The notes below the pieces were generated by a model, which searched no databases, was not told where the DNA came from, and was given only the letters and a program-made list of their open reading frames with translations. Shown in pieces: positions 23,862-35,166 of a DNA stretch of 64,000 bases; within the stretch, counting starts at the first letter, position 1, and each line of letters starts with the position of its first letter. The position numbers and the translations under genes were made by a program. The stretch is taken from contig NC_061867.1 of NCBI RefSeq assembly GCF_907164915.1, positions 24,528,308-24,592,307 of the forward strand, in the 5' to 3' direction. Source of the stretch: Impatiens glandulifera (lineage: Eukaryota; Streptophyta; Magnoliopsida; Ericales; Balsaminaceae).

Positions 23862-24086
23862 AGCTCACTTAGACGTATGTACTTGTACCACTAGCTCACT
23901 TAAACGTATGTACTAATAATAATAAAAGGTCATTTAAACGTATGTACAAAAATTGGCTCATTTAGCCTTTTTAAGTAATCATAGTTAACTTTTATTTTTA
24001 AATTTATATATTTATTAATTAAATATTAATATATTTTCTCTCTCTTTGAATTGTTTCTGTATTTAGTACATACGTCTAAGTGAGCT
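23862..24086. mobile_element. 225 bp MITE-like element with 22 bp perfect ends
   Basis: The first 22 bases (23862-23883, beginning AGCTCACTTAGACG) are the exact reverse complement of the last 22 (24065-24086). The same word recurs twice more inside the left half in altered form (CTCACTTAAACGTATG near 23895 and CATTTAAACGTATG near 23931). AT-rich core, no ORF. Superfamily not assigned because no target duplication is clear. Confidence 0.75.
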
Positions 24087-25094
24087 AGTTGTTCTTCATT
24101 AAATTCGTAGATTAAAAAAAATTATCATCAATTAATTATGTTAGACAAAAACAATTCAAAGTCAAGTGATAAATGAATATTATACAAGATATATACATGG
24201 ATGGATACAAAATATATATAGATTATAAAACAATATTTTAATATCAAGCCTAATAAATTATGTAAACATACTCTTATTTATAAATACAGAGGAACAAATC
24301 AACGAGAAAAATTAAGTTGTTGACTAATTAGGGCAGACAATTTTGGACACAACCCAGGACCAAACATCTAAAAATTAGGTTAGGTAATATATTTTTTGTT
24401 CATCAAAATCAGGTCAACCTATTTAACTTGATTAATAAAGAAGTGAAAATTGGGTCGACATGACATGATCCAAAGTGGACACGATAACTCGTTTATAAGT
24501 TTCATTTTTTTAGTGTTATGTTATTCTTTCTTATTCATTCACTCATTTTCTTTTATAAAATTTTTATAAACGGTTTTGAGATTTAACTTTATTTTTATTT
24601 TGTATTAATGTTATTTTAATTTAAAATAGAGAGATGTGAATTAATTACATTAGGTTTGAGTTGAGTTGAGTTTGGTAAATTGGGTCAAACGAGTCAGGTT
24701 TTGGTCAATTACAAATAAGTAGGTTAGAGATTTTGAACCGAATTACTAAACATGTCAAACTTAGGTTAGAATCCTTCAACCCGTTAACCTGTCAACCAGA
24801 AACTTACCTAAATTACCACCCTTAGTTCTAAATACTTATGATAATCGTCGAAAAGTCTAATATTTAACATTTCAATGTAAAAAAAATGATGCATCTCTTT
24901 CTATCTATGTATTTTTTTTTATTCTTTATTGAATTTATTCTCATAATACTTATTTTTTTTGGTTATAGTAAGAACTAAATTAAACAATTTAATCTCTAAG
25001 TTATATAAGCATGAATGATTTCTTTTTATTTAGAATCTATTTATTTTTCTTTTACCTACACAAGTATTCAAAATAATAATTAGGAATCATGTAT
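24087..25094. other. Spacer with a possible hAT-like MITE
   Basis: 24323-24830 has ends TTAGGGCAGACAATTT and (inverted) TAAGGGTGGTAATTTAG, with GGGTCAA/TTGACC-type words inside, suggestive of a small hAT-like element but without a clear 8 bp duplication. The rest is AT-rich without genes. Confidence 0.35.
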
Positions 25095-25408
25095 TTAAAG
25101 TGAATGAGATTGGCGGATGAGTTTACATGATATAAAGCAAGTGCATTCTTATCAAAAATTACAACTTCCGTCACCAACACAATGATTGTTACAATTCGAA
25201 GAGGATAAACAAATGCCTTTAAAAGTACCACTTTTAACAATGCAATCTTTTTTTGACAATAATAGATAGTTCTCTAAAAAAATACAAATAGATAATTTTA
25301 TTTATATTATTAATAATATTATTATTCACTCAACTTAATATTTTGTATAAACTTACGAGAGGGGAGAAGAGCTAATACCAAGGTAAAATATAAGAACAAT
25401 TTATTTAT
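25095..25408 (-). pseudogene. Defensin-like pseudogene D4
   Basis: Exon 1 (from 25408) has ATA where the start ATG should be, followed by the shared signal peptide reading NKLFLYFTLVLALLP. After an intron ending TTTTTTTAG, exon 2 reads DCIVKSGTFKGICLSSSNC then NNHC, giving Cys1-x10-Cys2-x5-Cys3-x3-Cys4 exactly. GSCNF is followed by two stop codons, then ECTCFISC carrying Cys6-Cys8. Four bases-scale differences from D3 are seen in the stop region (TGG to TGA, TTA to TAA). No frameshift in exon 2, but start loss and stops make it non-functional. Confidence 0.72.
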
Positions 25409-25445
25409 GTCGGCTAGATTCTAATATATTAACTTAATTGTAAAC

Positions 25446-25479
<34 letters not shown>

Positions 25480-26087
25480 GTAAATTGAATGTAAATGGTA
25501 GTTCAAATATTTTGCTAGATGTTATAATTTAATTAATTTAATTTAGTAAGATTTTTTTAAATCAACAATTTATATCTTTTTTAAATGGTATGTGGTTCTA
25601 TAATTTTTTTTTAAATCAATTAAAGTTTAAAATAGAAAATACTAAGTTTAGACTTCTCAACTTAATAATACGCTCTTGTTTAATGTGTTTTGATTGACAT
25701 TTTTTTTTTCTATTATTAAATTATAAAATTAAAATATTTTGATACTTCTCTTATGTATTTTGAAAACTTTAAAAATATATAAGATGTAATATCTAGCAAT
25801 CCGGATCTTCTGCTAACGATTCCCGTGTTTCCCTGTTGCGGACCAATCAAATTGCAGCTTGATTATTATATTAATAAATGAAACTGGGTTGGAGAGAGGG
25901 GAGGGAGAATCCAGAACCCGGGTTTCATTTCGGGTTCACCCCAAACACCGTTAACGAAATGTCCAGTTAACGTACAAAATTAATATAATTTTAATATGCA
26001 CAAGCGAAGCTAACTTCTCTCCAAGCGCCATGTGAGAAGGAATGGAGAGAAGCAAAAAGAGCGAAGCTTACCCCGCCCAGGAGCCTT
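25409..26087. other. End of the tandem array and unclassified GC-richer DNA
   Basis: 25449-25476 is a (TA)n run, and 25745-25795 resembles unit DNA at 11180-11220 (AAAATATATAAGAT...ATATCTAG). At about 25795 the sequence becomes less AT-rich (GCGGACCAATC, CCGGGTTTC) and carries GCGAAGC words, marking entry into the CGAAG-palindrome region. No ORF. Confidence 0.4.
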
Positions 26088-27125
26088 GACATTCATGTAA
26101 ACCCCCCAATCCATCCATAAAAAGACCGTTTACCTATCATGTAAATACACTTACTCACGTATGTAAATACCAAAATTAACATGAATTTAATATTTCTATA
26201 TTAAATATTAAATACATTTATTAAAAATAATATGAAGCGAATAATTCTTCGCTTCAATTACTTCATTTTAATTTTAAATTTTTTTATGAAACTTTTATTT
26301 ATGAGGAGACGTTTTGGAGCGAAGAAATCTTCGCTTCAATTACTTATTTTTATATTTAAAAAAATTGCAAAATTTTATTTACGAGGAGACCCTTTAAAGC
26401 GATGAATTCTTCGCTTCAATTATTTTAAACCTGACGTTCATGTAAAACCCCCAACCCACCCGTGAGAAGATCGTTTACCTATCATGTAAGTACACTTACT
26501 CATTTATGTGAATACCAAAATTAACAAAAATATAATACTTCTATTTATTAATTATTAAATAAATTTATTGGAAATGACATTCAGCGAAGAATTGTTCGCT
26601 TCAATTACTTCATTTTAATTTTAACATTTTTTTATGAAAATTTTAATTTACGAAGAGACGCTTTGGAGCGAAGAAATCTTCGCTTCAATTACTTATTTTT
26701 ATATTTAAAAAAATTGCAAAATTTTATTTACGAGGAGACGCTTTAAAACGATGAATCCTTCGCTTCAATTATTTTAAACCTGACGTTCATGTAAAACCCC
26801 TCACCCACCCGTGAGAAGACCGTTTACCTATCATGTAAGTACACTTACTCATGTATGTAAATACATAAATTAACAAAATTTAATACTTCTATTTATTAAT
26901 TATTAAATAAATTTATTGGAAATGACATTCAGCGAAAAAATCTTCGCTTCAATTACTTCATTTTAATTTTAATATTTTTTATGAAAAAATTTATTTACGA
27001 GAAGACGCTTTGTAGCGAAGAAATCTTCTCTTCAATTACTTATTCTGAATATAATTTTTTTTTTGGTAAATTGTATTTACGAGTAGACGCTACGGAGCGA
27101 TGAATTCTTAGCTTCAATAACTTAT
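26088..27125. repeat. Three tandem ~345 bp units with GCGAAG...CTTCGC palindromes
   Basis: Units begin at about 26089, 26432 and 26782 with TTCATGTAAA, followed by ACCGTTTACCTATCATGTAA, an AT-rich middle, and one to three GCGAAGAAATCTTCGC-type hairpins. The period is about 345-350 bp. They lie upstream of the X gene and resemble subterminal arrays of a DNA transposon. Related words recur at 48541-48860. Confidence 0.8.
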
Positions 27126-27275
27126 TTTTGGAGGATTGAAACATATATTTCCCGCTACAATCTCACTCTTCATTTTCATAAGAAACTGTTCATATTCTTC
27201 TCTCTCTATTTCTCAACGATCATCTTTATTTGAACGTTGAAACCCTAGAGTTTTCTTTTATTCTACAAGGATTTT

Positions 27276-28238
27276 TATGAAAATGTCAGAAAACCAAGGC
27301 AACAACATGGAAGTGGATACCTTCGACTCCTGAGAGGTCGTCTTGACAGTTTGTAACAGCATAAACAAAAACGAAACTGCCCCAATCATGTATCCAACAT
27401 CAATCTCGGCAATAAACCAGAGAGGTAGGTTAATCATATTGTGTTTATATATTTTTTATTAATTTTACACCCGTTCATTATATTTATTTTGTTGAATACT
27501 GATTTATGTTATCCCACCGAAAATAATGAATTCGAGGTTTCACTTGATTAAATATGAAAGGAAGAGAAATACGAAGACGGAAACGAATACGAAGTCATCG
27601 ACTGATGAATCAGTTTCTACAGTTGCTGTCGAAGCTACTGATATTGCTGGAGGTACTACACATGTCGATGAAAATTTACCACCACCTCCCCCCAAAACAC
27701 CAATGATATTGCTACATCAACTACACCAGTCGATGAAGATTTACCACCACCACCCCCAGAAACCACTGATATTGCTACATCTACTACACTAGTCGATGAA
27801 GAGTTACCACCATCTCCCCCCAAAACCAAAACCATCAAAAAAAGGAAAGTGACATTTCTAACAAGATCATCCCCTCATGGACTTTATCACATGATTCTTA
27901 AATTGAGCGTAGAACAGAAGAAAGTTGTGAAACAAATCGGGTTTGGTTCTCTTCTTACATTGGGTGTCTCCACTTGCCCGGATCATTTTTCGAAACACGT
28001 AATTAGATGTTTTGACCCGGATAAAAGTTCTCTGGTATTGGCCAACGGTGAGGAGATCCTTATCGATGAAGATCTCGTCCATCTCGTGTTGAACCTCCCG
28101 AGAGGGCCAATGAACGTAGTTGAGTCCGCTGGGGGGGACAAGACTAAGAACCCTGATTTTTTTAATTTCTTGAGGGATTGGAAGACCAGATGGAGAGGGG
28201 AAGAATCAAATTCAGCTCCTGAAACACTTTCTATGATA
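27276..28238 (+). pseudogene. X gene, N-terminal half (Ulp1-type transposon gene), split by copia-1
   Basis: A possible start at 27276 (MKMSENQGNN) runs to a TGA after 19 codons. From about 27526 follow a Lys/Thr-rich stretch and three tandem peptide repeats (DIATSTTPVDEDLPPPPPE type) with a frameshift near 27690. From 27849 comes a conserved block, SPHGLYHMILKLSVEQKK and IGFGSLLTLGVSTCP, then FDPDKSSLVL and EDLVHLVLNLPRG. The same block is in Y (IGFGSLLSLGISKCPLEFSR, 49490). It is the N-terminal region of plant transposon-borne Ulp1-like genes of unassigned function. The reading stops exactly where copia-1 inserts and resumes at 42297. Confidence 0.7.
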
Positions 28239-28243
28239 CTCAA

Positions 28244-29512
28244 TGTTAGGATCGGGGTCGCCCTTGGAGGACCGGGGTTCCGGTTTTTGAAGGGTTGACC
28301 GCTTACAACACAACACCCACTCTGATTGGTGATAGTCCGGTTAGAGACTACAACCGTTCTCAACACTACGCAAGCTGTCACAGACTCTTGAACCGAGTTC
28401 AAGGGCGGAAATGTCTATTTCAGCTTGAAGCAACACACACGACTTAGATGATATTTATGAGGAATCGATTTAAGGAGTATGAATAGACCGGTTTTGATTA
28501 AGGAATAGGTTTATATTTCGGTTAGTATTGGTTCGGTTTTAAGTGAGTAAGCAAAAAATAAGAAAAAGACACGAGACATGATTTTTTATGGATGTTCGGA
28601 GCAAACCCTCCTACGTCACCCCTTCTTCTCAGATGATGAGAAGGATCTCCACTAACTTTTAATGTTACAACACTCACACAATGCCGGACGAGCCTAACTC
28701 GCTACTCGCATGTTACACCACTTCACTCTTATCTAATACAAATATCACAATATAACAACAATGCTTTAGGTAAATGAAACAACAATTTTGGATCGCGCGT
28801 GAGATTTCTTCTCTCTCTTAAAATGTTTCAGAACCGTCATAAATGAAGTCGCTTCGTCTTCCTTTTATAGTAAATGAGATCCCAACGGTCATCTTCTTCT
28901 CTCACTGTAGGATTGGTCAGTTTGAAACCACGCCGGTTTAGAGATGTTTGCGTGCACGTTTAATTTTTCTAACACTTGGCAAGCATGCATATAACGGTAA
29001 GGTATTGATGACGTAACCGGCTTGCAGTTTTGGACACGTGTCAAACATGCACCTTCTGGCTGTCTGATTCGAATCTTCAAATAAGTAGATCATCATTGTT
29101 TTTATCGCATGATTCTGATCAGGATCTTATCTTCTTGCATTTTCCCAAGAAGCATATATTTCGTCATATTACGTCATCTTTGTAATTCAGAGTTTCCAGT
29201 TAATCTTCTCGTAATATGGTCCGGCTGGAATAAGAACTTTTCTTTGTTAGCCGGTCTGTTTGAAATGTTGAAGCCGGTTCCTCTTGATCATGACTTGATC
29301 ATCTGAAGCTGGATTGCTTTGGTGTACTCTCCAACCGGTTGCTTGATATGTTTCTGCACATGAAAGTTAAGATTAATTTAGTTCTCTGGCCGTTTAAAAT
29401 TAACCTACTTAAATTTTCTAACAATTTCTCCCTTTTTGATTATTTAGAATAAATATTCAAAAATTGTAGTGTGTGGCCGGTTTAAAAATTAACTTACTAA
29501 AATTTTCTAATA
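28244..29512 (-). repeat. Copia-1 3' LTR
   Basis: 1269 bp, near identical along its length to 41026-42296, with scattered substitutions. Its inner end reads ..TAATA where the partner has ..TAACA, so the TG...CA rule is met at the outer edge only. Contains a TATA box (CTATAAAAGG, minus strand, 28861-28870). Confidence 0.9.
28861..28870 (-). promoter_or_regulatory. TATA box in copia-1 3' LTR
   Basis: CTATAAAAGG on the minus strand, matching the position in the other LTR (41645-41654) and in copia-2 (56409-56418). Confidence 0.65.
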
Positions 29513-29530
29513 ATTTCTCCCTTTTTGATT
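29513..29530 (-). other. Polypurine tract of copia-1
   Basis: On the minus strand AAAAAGGGAGAAAT directly precedes the 3' LTR, the expected place for plus-strand priming. A near-identical tract sits inside the LTR at about 29423-29436, in a region that looks like a local duplication. Confidence 0.7.
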
Positions 29531-29711
29531 ATTTAGAATAATTATTCAAAACTTGTAATGTATGGCCGGTTTCGAAAGATGTGTTTAATAATTTCTCCCT
29601 TTTTTATTTTTTCAAAGAAAAATTTTAAAACAAGTTGGTTTTTCAAAATATGTTTAGTATAATCATAAAGTCGAGATCTTAAGAAAAATAACTGAGTTCT
29701 GAAGCAAAACA

Positions 29712-32691
29712 TTAATAAGTAACATAAATAAGTTCATAAGAAAGTAAACTAAGGATTGAATGATTCCCCTTTTCTTTTTCCTTCTGCTCGGCCTCCTCCT
29801 CTTCCCTCCATTCTCTTACTCTTCTTTCCGCGTCTATGCGCCATCCGGCAAAAACACTTGATGTATCGCGATTACGTTGGTTGAACCGAAAGACACCACC
29901 CGCTGGTCTAGGTGGTTGAGATGACTGAGCAATTATCGGTCCATGCCTTGGTGAAGCGATTGATGACTCTACCGCTTTCTTCTTCCTTCGGTTTAAATGT
30001 TCAACATCCTCCTCTTCTTCTTCATCAAGAGGTTCCTCAGACTGACCGATCGGTTGAGAGCATACAATTCCGCTTTGTTCCACTTATTTTAACTAGTTCG
30101 TAATCTTCTTTTGTTTGTTCTTTGTCCTTGTTACCATTGAGTGCTGAGCTTGTATTGGTGTGGGTTTCGGCTGAGCGGCTTCTGCGTCCTCAGCGATTTT
30201 CTTGGCTAACTTGTGATCATTTTCTTCTGTTTCCTTTCTTAACAGTTCCCTAGCTTCCTCTTCGGCTTGAATTCTGCGAGCTGTTTCGGCATCCAGGAGA
30301 ATCTGTTCATGAGTTCTAGCCGCTTGCAGCTTAGACAACTCCTCAATCTGAGCTGCCATAACTTGCATCATCTCGAGAAGCGGTGCGGTTACCATTTCAA
30401 CTAATTTATCAATCGTTGTCTTGATGGATGTTTGAACCGTTTCAACAATTTCGGCGTGAATGGACTCCCGAACCGTTTCGACTAGATCGACTTGAATGCA
30501 TGAAATTTTGGCGTCCGTGGTTGTGCTAAACTCGTTAAGTAAGGAGGTGATTGTATCAGTGATAACCCCCTTTATTTGCTCAAGTCCCAGATTTTGATTA
30601 GTCTAAGATGGGAATTTGCCCCGGTTATCCTCGTTTTCAGTTTCTTGCGGCTGAGGTCCCTCTTGCCCGTTTTTTGCCGACTTGGAAGATTCTCCGATTC
30701 TGAAGATTGGTCTAATTTGAAACTGATCGGCATGTAAAAGAAGTTGTTTGCAGTTTTCTCTCCATTCTGCCTCTAGCCGGTTAACATTACTTGTGAGATC
30801 ATCTCTTACTTTCTGAAACTGCTCGATCATTTTTAATTCCATCGGAGTTAGTTCTTCTCCTTCCGCTTTCTTCAATGCGTCATCTACCGCCTTTAACTTG
30901 AAGTATTCTTCCATCGTCACTGATTTGGCGTATGCGGCCTGGATAACTTCAGTACCTGTAACTTTAAGAGCCTTCTATTTTAACTGCAAAAGTCTCGACC
31001 AATATTCGTTTCCATCGAAGTCAGGGATCATGTCGGAGAGCTTTGTTTCACAATGTAGTCTAACCTATAGGTGATACGGGGCGGCTGTTTCTTAAGCATC
31101 CTGATTCATGTCCCGGATGAACTCTTGGAACATTGCTTCTTCCTCTTCCTCTGATATAGGTACCTCAGCGTCGGGTAAGATTTCAAATTGTCTGGGACCG
31201 GTTAAGTTATGTTGCAATTCATTTTCTCCTCGCACAGGAGAATTTTCAATCATTACTTCTTTTCCTTTGAAAACCTGAGATGGACCTTCAGGTGTGATAG
31301 ATGGATTGAACGGCCCATCTTGGGCCAGTTGAGAGTTTGATCCGGTTCGAACAGATTTGTCCCCAACCGAACCGGATGGTTCCCTTTCTTCGTTGTTTTC
31401 CTCCCGAGCCGGAGGGATGATGTTTTCGGAGTTGGTCGTTTCTTCGACTAGGTTAATTTTAGTCTTACCAGTTGCTTCAACCTGATCAGTATTTTGGAGA
31501 ATACTTGTCACATCGTCTTCAGTTTCACGATTGACGGTTTGAATCACGTTCTCAATTACCTCAGAGGTTCTCAGTCCAACATCGTCGATTACATCGTTGA
31601 GGTTCTTAGTCGGAGACTTAGAGCTTTGAGAGTGAATACTAACCTCTGTAGCCAGAATCTTCTTTGACTTGGACAGAGTTTCTTGGCTCCCCGAGGATTT
31701 GGTTTGCCTTGATGGAATCGGTTCGGCCAGGTTTTGATGGACTATGTTTAGAGGGATTGGCTGAAGTAGCTCATCAGTCGGTTTGGGTGATTGTTCCGAG
31801 GATAGAGTTTTCTCGTAATCTTCCGGTTTCTTGCTGCTTTTCTTCGCTGATTTCTTTACCCTTTCTTCCTAGGAACCTCGGTTTGTTTAGCCTTTCCTTT
31901 TGGATCGGCTTGTTTAGAGCTCTCACCAACCGGTGCAGCCGGTCTGGCTTCCTTTGCTATTTTGGTCCTTGTAGTTTCGGCTTGGCCTTCTTAACCGTTC
32001 TCTTACTCATATGTTCAGACGATAAGATATTTGAGGAAGAGAGTGGTGTACCTTCGCCGATTTCGACGCGAAGAAAATGCAGAATCTTCCCGATCTGCAT
32101 AGCATAGGCTTGAACCCGACCATTCGTTTTAGTCACCATCTCGTAAAATTGTTCGAACAAAACACTTCCCTAGTCAATCTTGTCACTTCGGACAATTGCC
32201 ATTAACATTTGTAACTTCAACTTTGTTAAATTATCGAAGTTTCCTCCTTTACCCTGAAGAGGTTTGGATATGATGTCCACCAGCCATCTGAATTCTGGCT
32301 TGAGTTTGTTCTTCCAGCTGGAGTGAGACACCAGATCCGTGTCATCACTTGAAATGGCTAGCCGGATAGGGTTAGATTCTGCTTCTCATAAACTTGTTTT
32401 GAAGTCTTTCTCGGTATTCGGCAAACTGGGAGCTTCCGAAAATGTTTCTTCTATTATGTCGACGGCCTTGCCGCACACGGTGGCGGAGATGGTTCTCTTC
32501 ATCAAAGTCGTCGTTCTTAAGAACTCTTCAACTTCCAACGCATGAACGAAGAATGGACCAGAAAGATAAGTTTCTAGCCCAGAATCCTTTACGAATTGGA
32601 GCACTGCTTTGTGTTCTTCTGCAGCGTGTTCTTTGATGTCGTTGAAATCGACCAGCAAGATGTATTTGTAAAGTGCTTTATCTGATTCCAT
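29712..32691 (-). pseudogene. Copia-1 accessory ORF 3 (aORF3), broken
   Basis: Starts at the ATG at 32689-32691, about 105 bp after a TATA-like box. The N-terminus (YKYILLVDFNDIKEH, FVKDSGLETYLSGPFF, EVEEFLRT, ISATVCGKAVDIIEETFSEA) follows the same pattern as aORF1 and aORF2. Then come a short helix-rich part (to about 31960), a Lys/Arg-rich stretch, an acidic Ser/Pro/Glu-rich region (31550-31092), and coiled-coil segments (30920-30603 and 30395-30093, with heptads such as ETARRIQAEEEARELLRKET). It ends in a Glu-rich tail. In-frame stops include TGA near 32388 and TAG near 32170 and 31970, with a frame change near 31.7 kb and stops near 31092, 30603 and 30093. Undamaged it would be about 990 residues. 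Function unknown. Confidence 0.6.
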
Positions 32692-32794
32692 GGTAAAATA
32701 TCACAATGAAGAAGATAAAGATCGTGAGGAGTTGAATGCAGAAACCTGTATGAATTTTTAGAGAGAGAAAGCTTAAGTAAATAATGAGCTATTT

Positions 32795-32805
32795 CTATCT
32801 TATAT
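32795..32805 (-). promoter_or_regulatory. TATA-like box upstream of aORF3
   Basis: CTATATAAGAT on the minus strand, about 105 bp before the aORF3 ATG, with a CT-rich leader (CTTTCTCTCTC) between them. Position parallels the boxes before aORF1 and aORF2. Confidence 0.5.
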
Positions 32806-33313
32806 AGGGAGCGATTTTGAACGGTTAAGAAGTTGAACCGTCACTTTATTCTTCGTTTTGGCGCAAATTTTCCCTCCAAAAGTTACTGTAATAACTTTCG
32901 GCGATAATTGCGGAGATTAGATGTGGGCGGTAAACTGTGAGTGGTAAACCGTGGGCGGTAGACTTTAAGCGGTAAACCTTGAGCGATAAATTTAGAATTT
33001 TTAGATGTGATTTTGAGATGTATTTCCTTAGCCGAAATTTTTGTTAACCGAATGCTTTGGTTAACCGAAAGTTTTTGATGTTACTAGGATCAGAACCAGA
33101 AAGAAGTTTGCGTGAAAAACCGGAAGATTAAAAATATGAGATTCTTATATTAAGCCGGAAAAAGGGAAATAAGTGGTTATCTGGTCGTACAACAAAATGA
33201 CCAGAGTAACCGGAAGATATATAAATTCAAAAAAAATCAAGTCACTCTCACTCTATCATTCTGTCAACCCGTTAATCCACGGTGTTTCCAGTCCGGTTCT
33301 TGATTCTTGTTAA

Positions 33314-33985
33314 TCATCTGTCCAACATGGGTCGGGTCATGGTGTTGGTTGCTCCCACAGGAACACCCAGTCCGAGGTTGGGAAAATGAGCTCGTAGGTA
33401 TCGGCTGATCTGGGGAGTAAATCCGATTCTTCCCCTTGGAGCTGAAATGAGTTTCTTCAAATTATTGAAGAGATATGAGACCTAGTTTATTGTCGATTGT
33501 CTGACGATTGCGATCATGAGGTCGAAGGCCTCCCGGTTGTAGTTTTGGTTGGTCATTCGGCCCATGATGGACCGCTGGACCAAGTCATGAAAAACTTGGT
33601 ATTGGGGTGCAAGTTCATCCTTTTCACCGCAGTCATCAACCGGATGAACAAATCCAGAGAAGATGAAAGCATAGTGTTCTTTGTCTGGAAAATGAGGTGT
33701 TGGAAAATCCGAAAATCCTTCTGATGGAAGTTGGAAAAAGTTGGCAAATGACTCATTAGTGAGCCTATGTAGAGAGCCATCAATGATGGTCCTGATGCTG
33801 CCATTAGTGAGTATGTGCCCATTGTTGAAAAATTCAAACACCTCCTCTTCGAGGATGGTGTCCGAATCCTCAAGAAATCCTTGTAGCCCGGATTCGACGA
33901 TGGGTGAAAAGATGGTTTCTTCAAACCTAAAGTTAAATACTTCGTAGAAGTCGACAATAACGGTGTTTCGGATTTCAGAATTCAA
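33314..33985 (-). pseudogene. Copia-1 accessory ORF 2 (aORF2), broken
   Basis: Aligned with aORF1, the start codon position (33983-33985) reads TTG instead of ATG, followed by NSEIRNTVIVDFYEVFNF, mirroring NSDPLAKKIMLADFNCIYQY of aORF1. Next come ESGLQGFLED, EVFEFFNNGHIL, ANFFQLPSEGFSDF (compare AEYYGLPTEGVTDL), then QVFHDLVQRSIMGR and FDLMIAIV. A TAG near 33483 interrupts it; beyond the stop the frame continues YLFNNLKKLIS and GFTPQISRYL to a TGA at 33314, again parallel to aORF1. This is the clearest evidence that the two ORFs are tandem relatives. About 220 residues. No known domain recognised. Confidence 0.65.
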
Positions 33986-34090
33986 TTTCAAAGAGTGGAT
34001 TGAGAAGAGGATGAATAAGGTTTGAAGATTCAAGCTTAGAGAGAGAATAATATTTTTCAAGTGTGATTTGCTGAAGAAGGATGAAGTCCC

Positions 34091-34100
34091 TTTTATAGTG
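34091..34100 (-). promoter_or_regulatory. TATA-like box upstream of aORF2
   Basis: CACTATAAAA (then GGGAC) on the minus strand, about 110 bp before the aORF2 start position, with a CTCTCTCTAAG leader between. Confidence 0.5.
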
Positions 34101-34428
34101 CATGCGGTTGAAGTGCATTTAATGAGGATATTTTGAAAAATCGGACCGTTTGTGTGTAGTCATAAATGCTTATCAATTTTCAAGGGAATAATCTATTTGG
34201 GAAGGATAATCAGTAGGTTGTCTAGTCTATTCGGATTAGGCATGCTTTTTAGGAAGCGGATATTTCAGTTTTCAAGACTGATTTGATATTGTTTGATGTA
34301 GAGCATTTAATGCCTTTATTTTCTCTAGATTTTGACGAAAGAGGAAATAAAAGATTTTCATTAATAGAGGTATCAAACCGGTAGTACAGCAAAATTACCA
34401 GTTTGAGAATGGAAAGACAAAGAATAGA

Positions 34429-35166
34429 TTAGACATTGGATGATCCAGCGGCTTGAATCTTCTTAGCTCTTGCTGCTTCCCACCGGTCGATCAGCTCCTG
34501 GATTCCCTCCTTCGTGAGCACATGCTTCGGATGGAGAGTGACGAAGGGGCCGGAATGGATGTCTAGGCTTTCATAAAAACCGCTTAGCTGAGGAGCATAG
34601 CCGGTTTTGTTTGAGATGGTCATCTTCTTTAGATTGCTAAAAATGATCTAGGACCACTTTACTGGTGTCCCGACCGTGATGGCAATCATCATTTCGAAGA
34701 TTCTCTAGGTATAGTAGTAGCTCTTTTCTCTACTCAGAACAGACTTTCCCAGAATCTCACTCAGAATCTGGTAGTTGTGAGAAAGTTGACTCTTAGCACC
34801 CCAGGGCTTAACTGGAGTGTTAGAGTTGGAGAACCGATGACACATTTCTTCAATGGTCACCGGGGAGTAAGTGAGGTCGGTTACCCCTTCAGTGGGTAAC
34901 CCGTAGTATTCAGCGAAATCTGTCTCGCTGAATAGAAATGATTGACCGTAGACTCGTGCCACGATAATGTCTCGGTGCACTTCTTTTTCTATTTCGAAGA
35001 ACTCATCGACTACCATGTAGTCGATGATAAATCCGTTCTCTAAAAACATCCTTAGCCCGCTTCTTTCAATGGCTAAGAACATTTATTTGATGTCATGATC
35101 TTCATATTGATATATGCAGTTGAAATCAGCCAACATGATCTTTTTAGCGAGTGGATCAGAATTCAT
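34429..35166 (-). pseudogene. Copia-1 accessory ORF 1 (aORF1), broken
   Basis: Begins at the ATG at 35164-35166 (MNSDPLAKKIMLADF) and ends at the TAA at 34429. It aligns end to end with 62924-63685 in copia-2. Landmarks: IYQYEDHD, AIERSGLRMFLENGFIIDY, DEFFEIEKEVHRDIIVARVY, ETDFAEYYGLPTEGVTDLTY, PVKPWGAKSQLSHNYQ, LGKSVLSREKSYYY, NKTGYAPQLSGFYESLDIHS, and an Ala/Ser tail. Lesions are TAA near 35084, TAG near 34707 and TAG near 34650 (Trp codon in copia-2). The protein would be about 245 residues, soluble, with no signal peptide or membrane segment. It lies in the env-like position but shows no envelope features. Confidence 0.7.

Noticed and set aside
31664..32107. 147-codon plus-strand ORF with hydrophobic stretches, possible membrane protein
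   Set aside because: Antisense to aORF3 in the basic region; apparent hydrophobicity comes from the complement of Lys/Glu codons.
34429..35166. Retroviral-type envelope gene in the env-like position
   Set aside because: No signal peptide, transmembrane segment, cleavage site or cysteine pattern; the product looks soluble.
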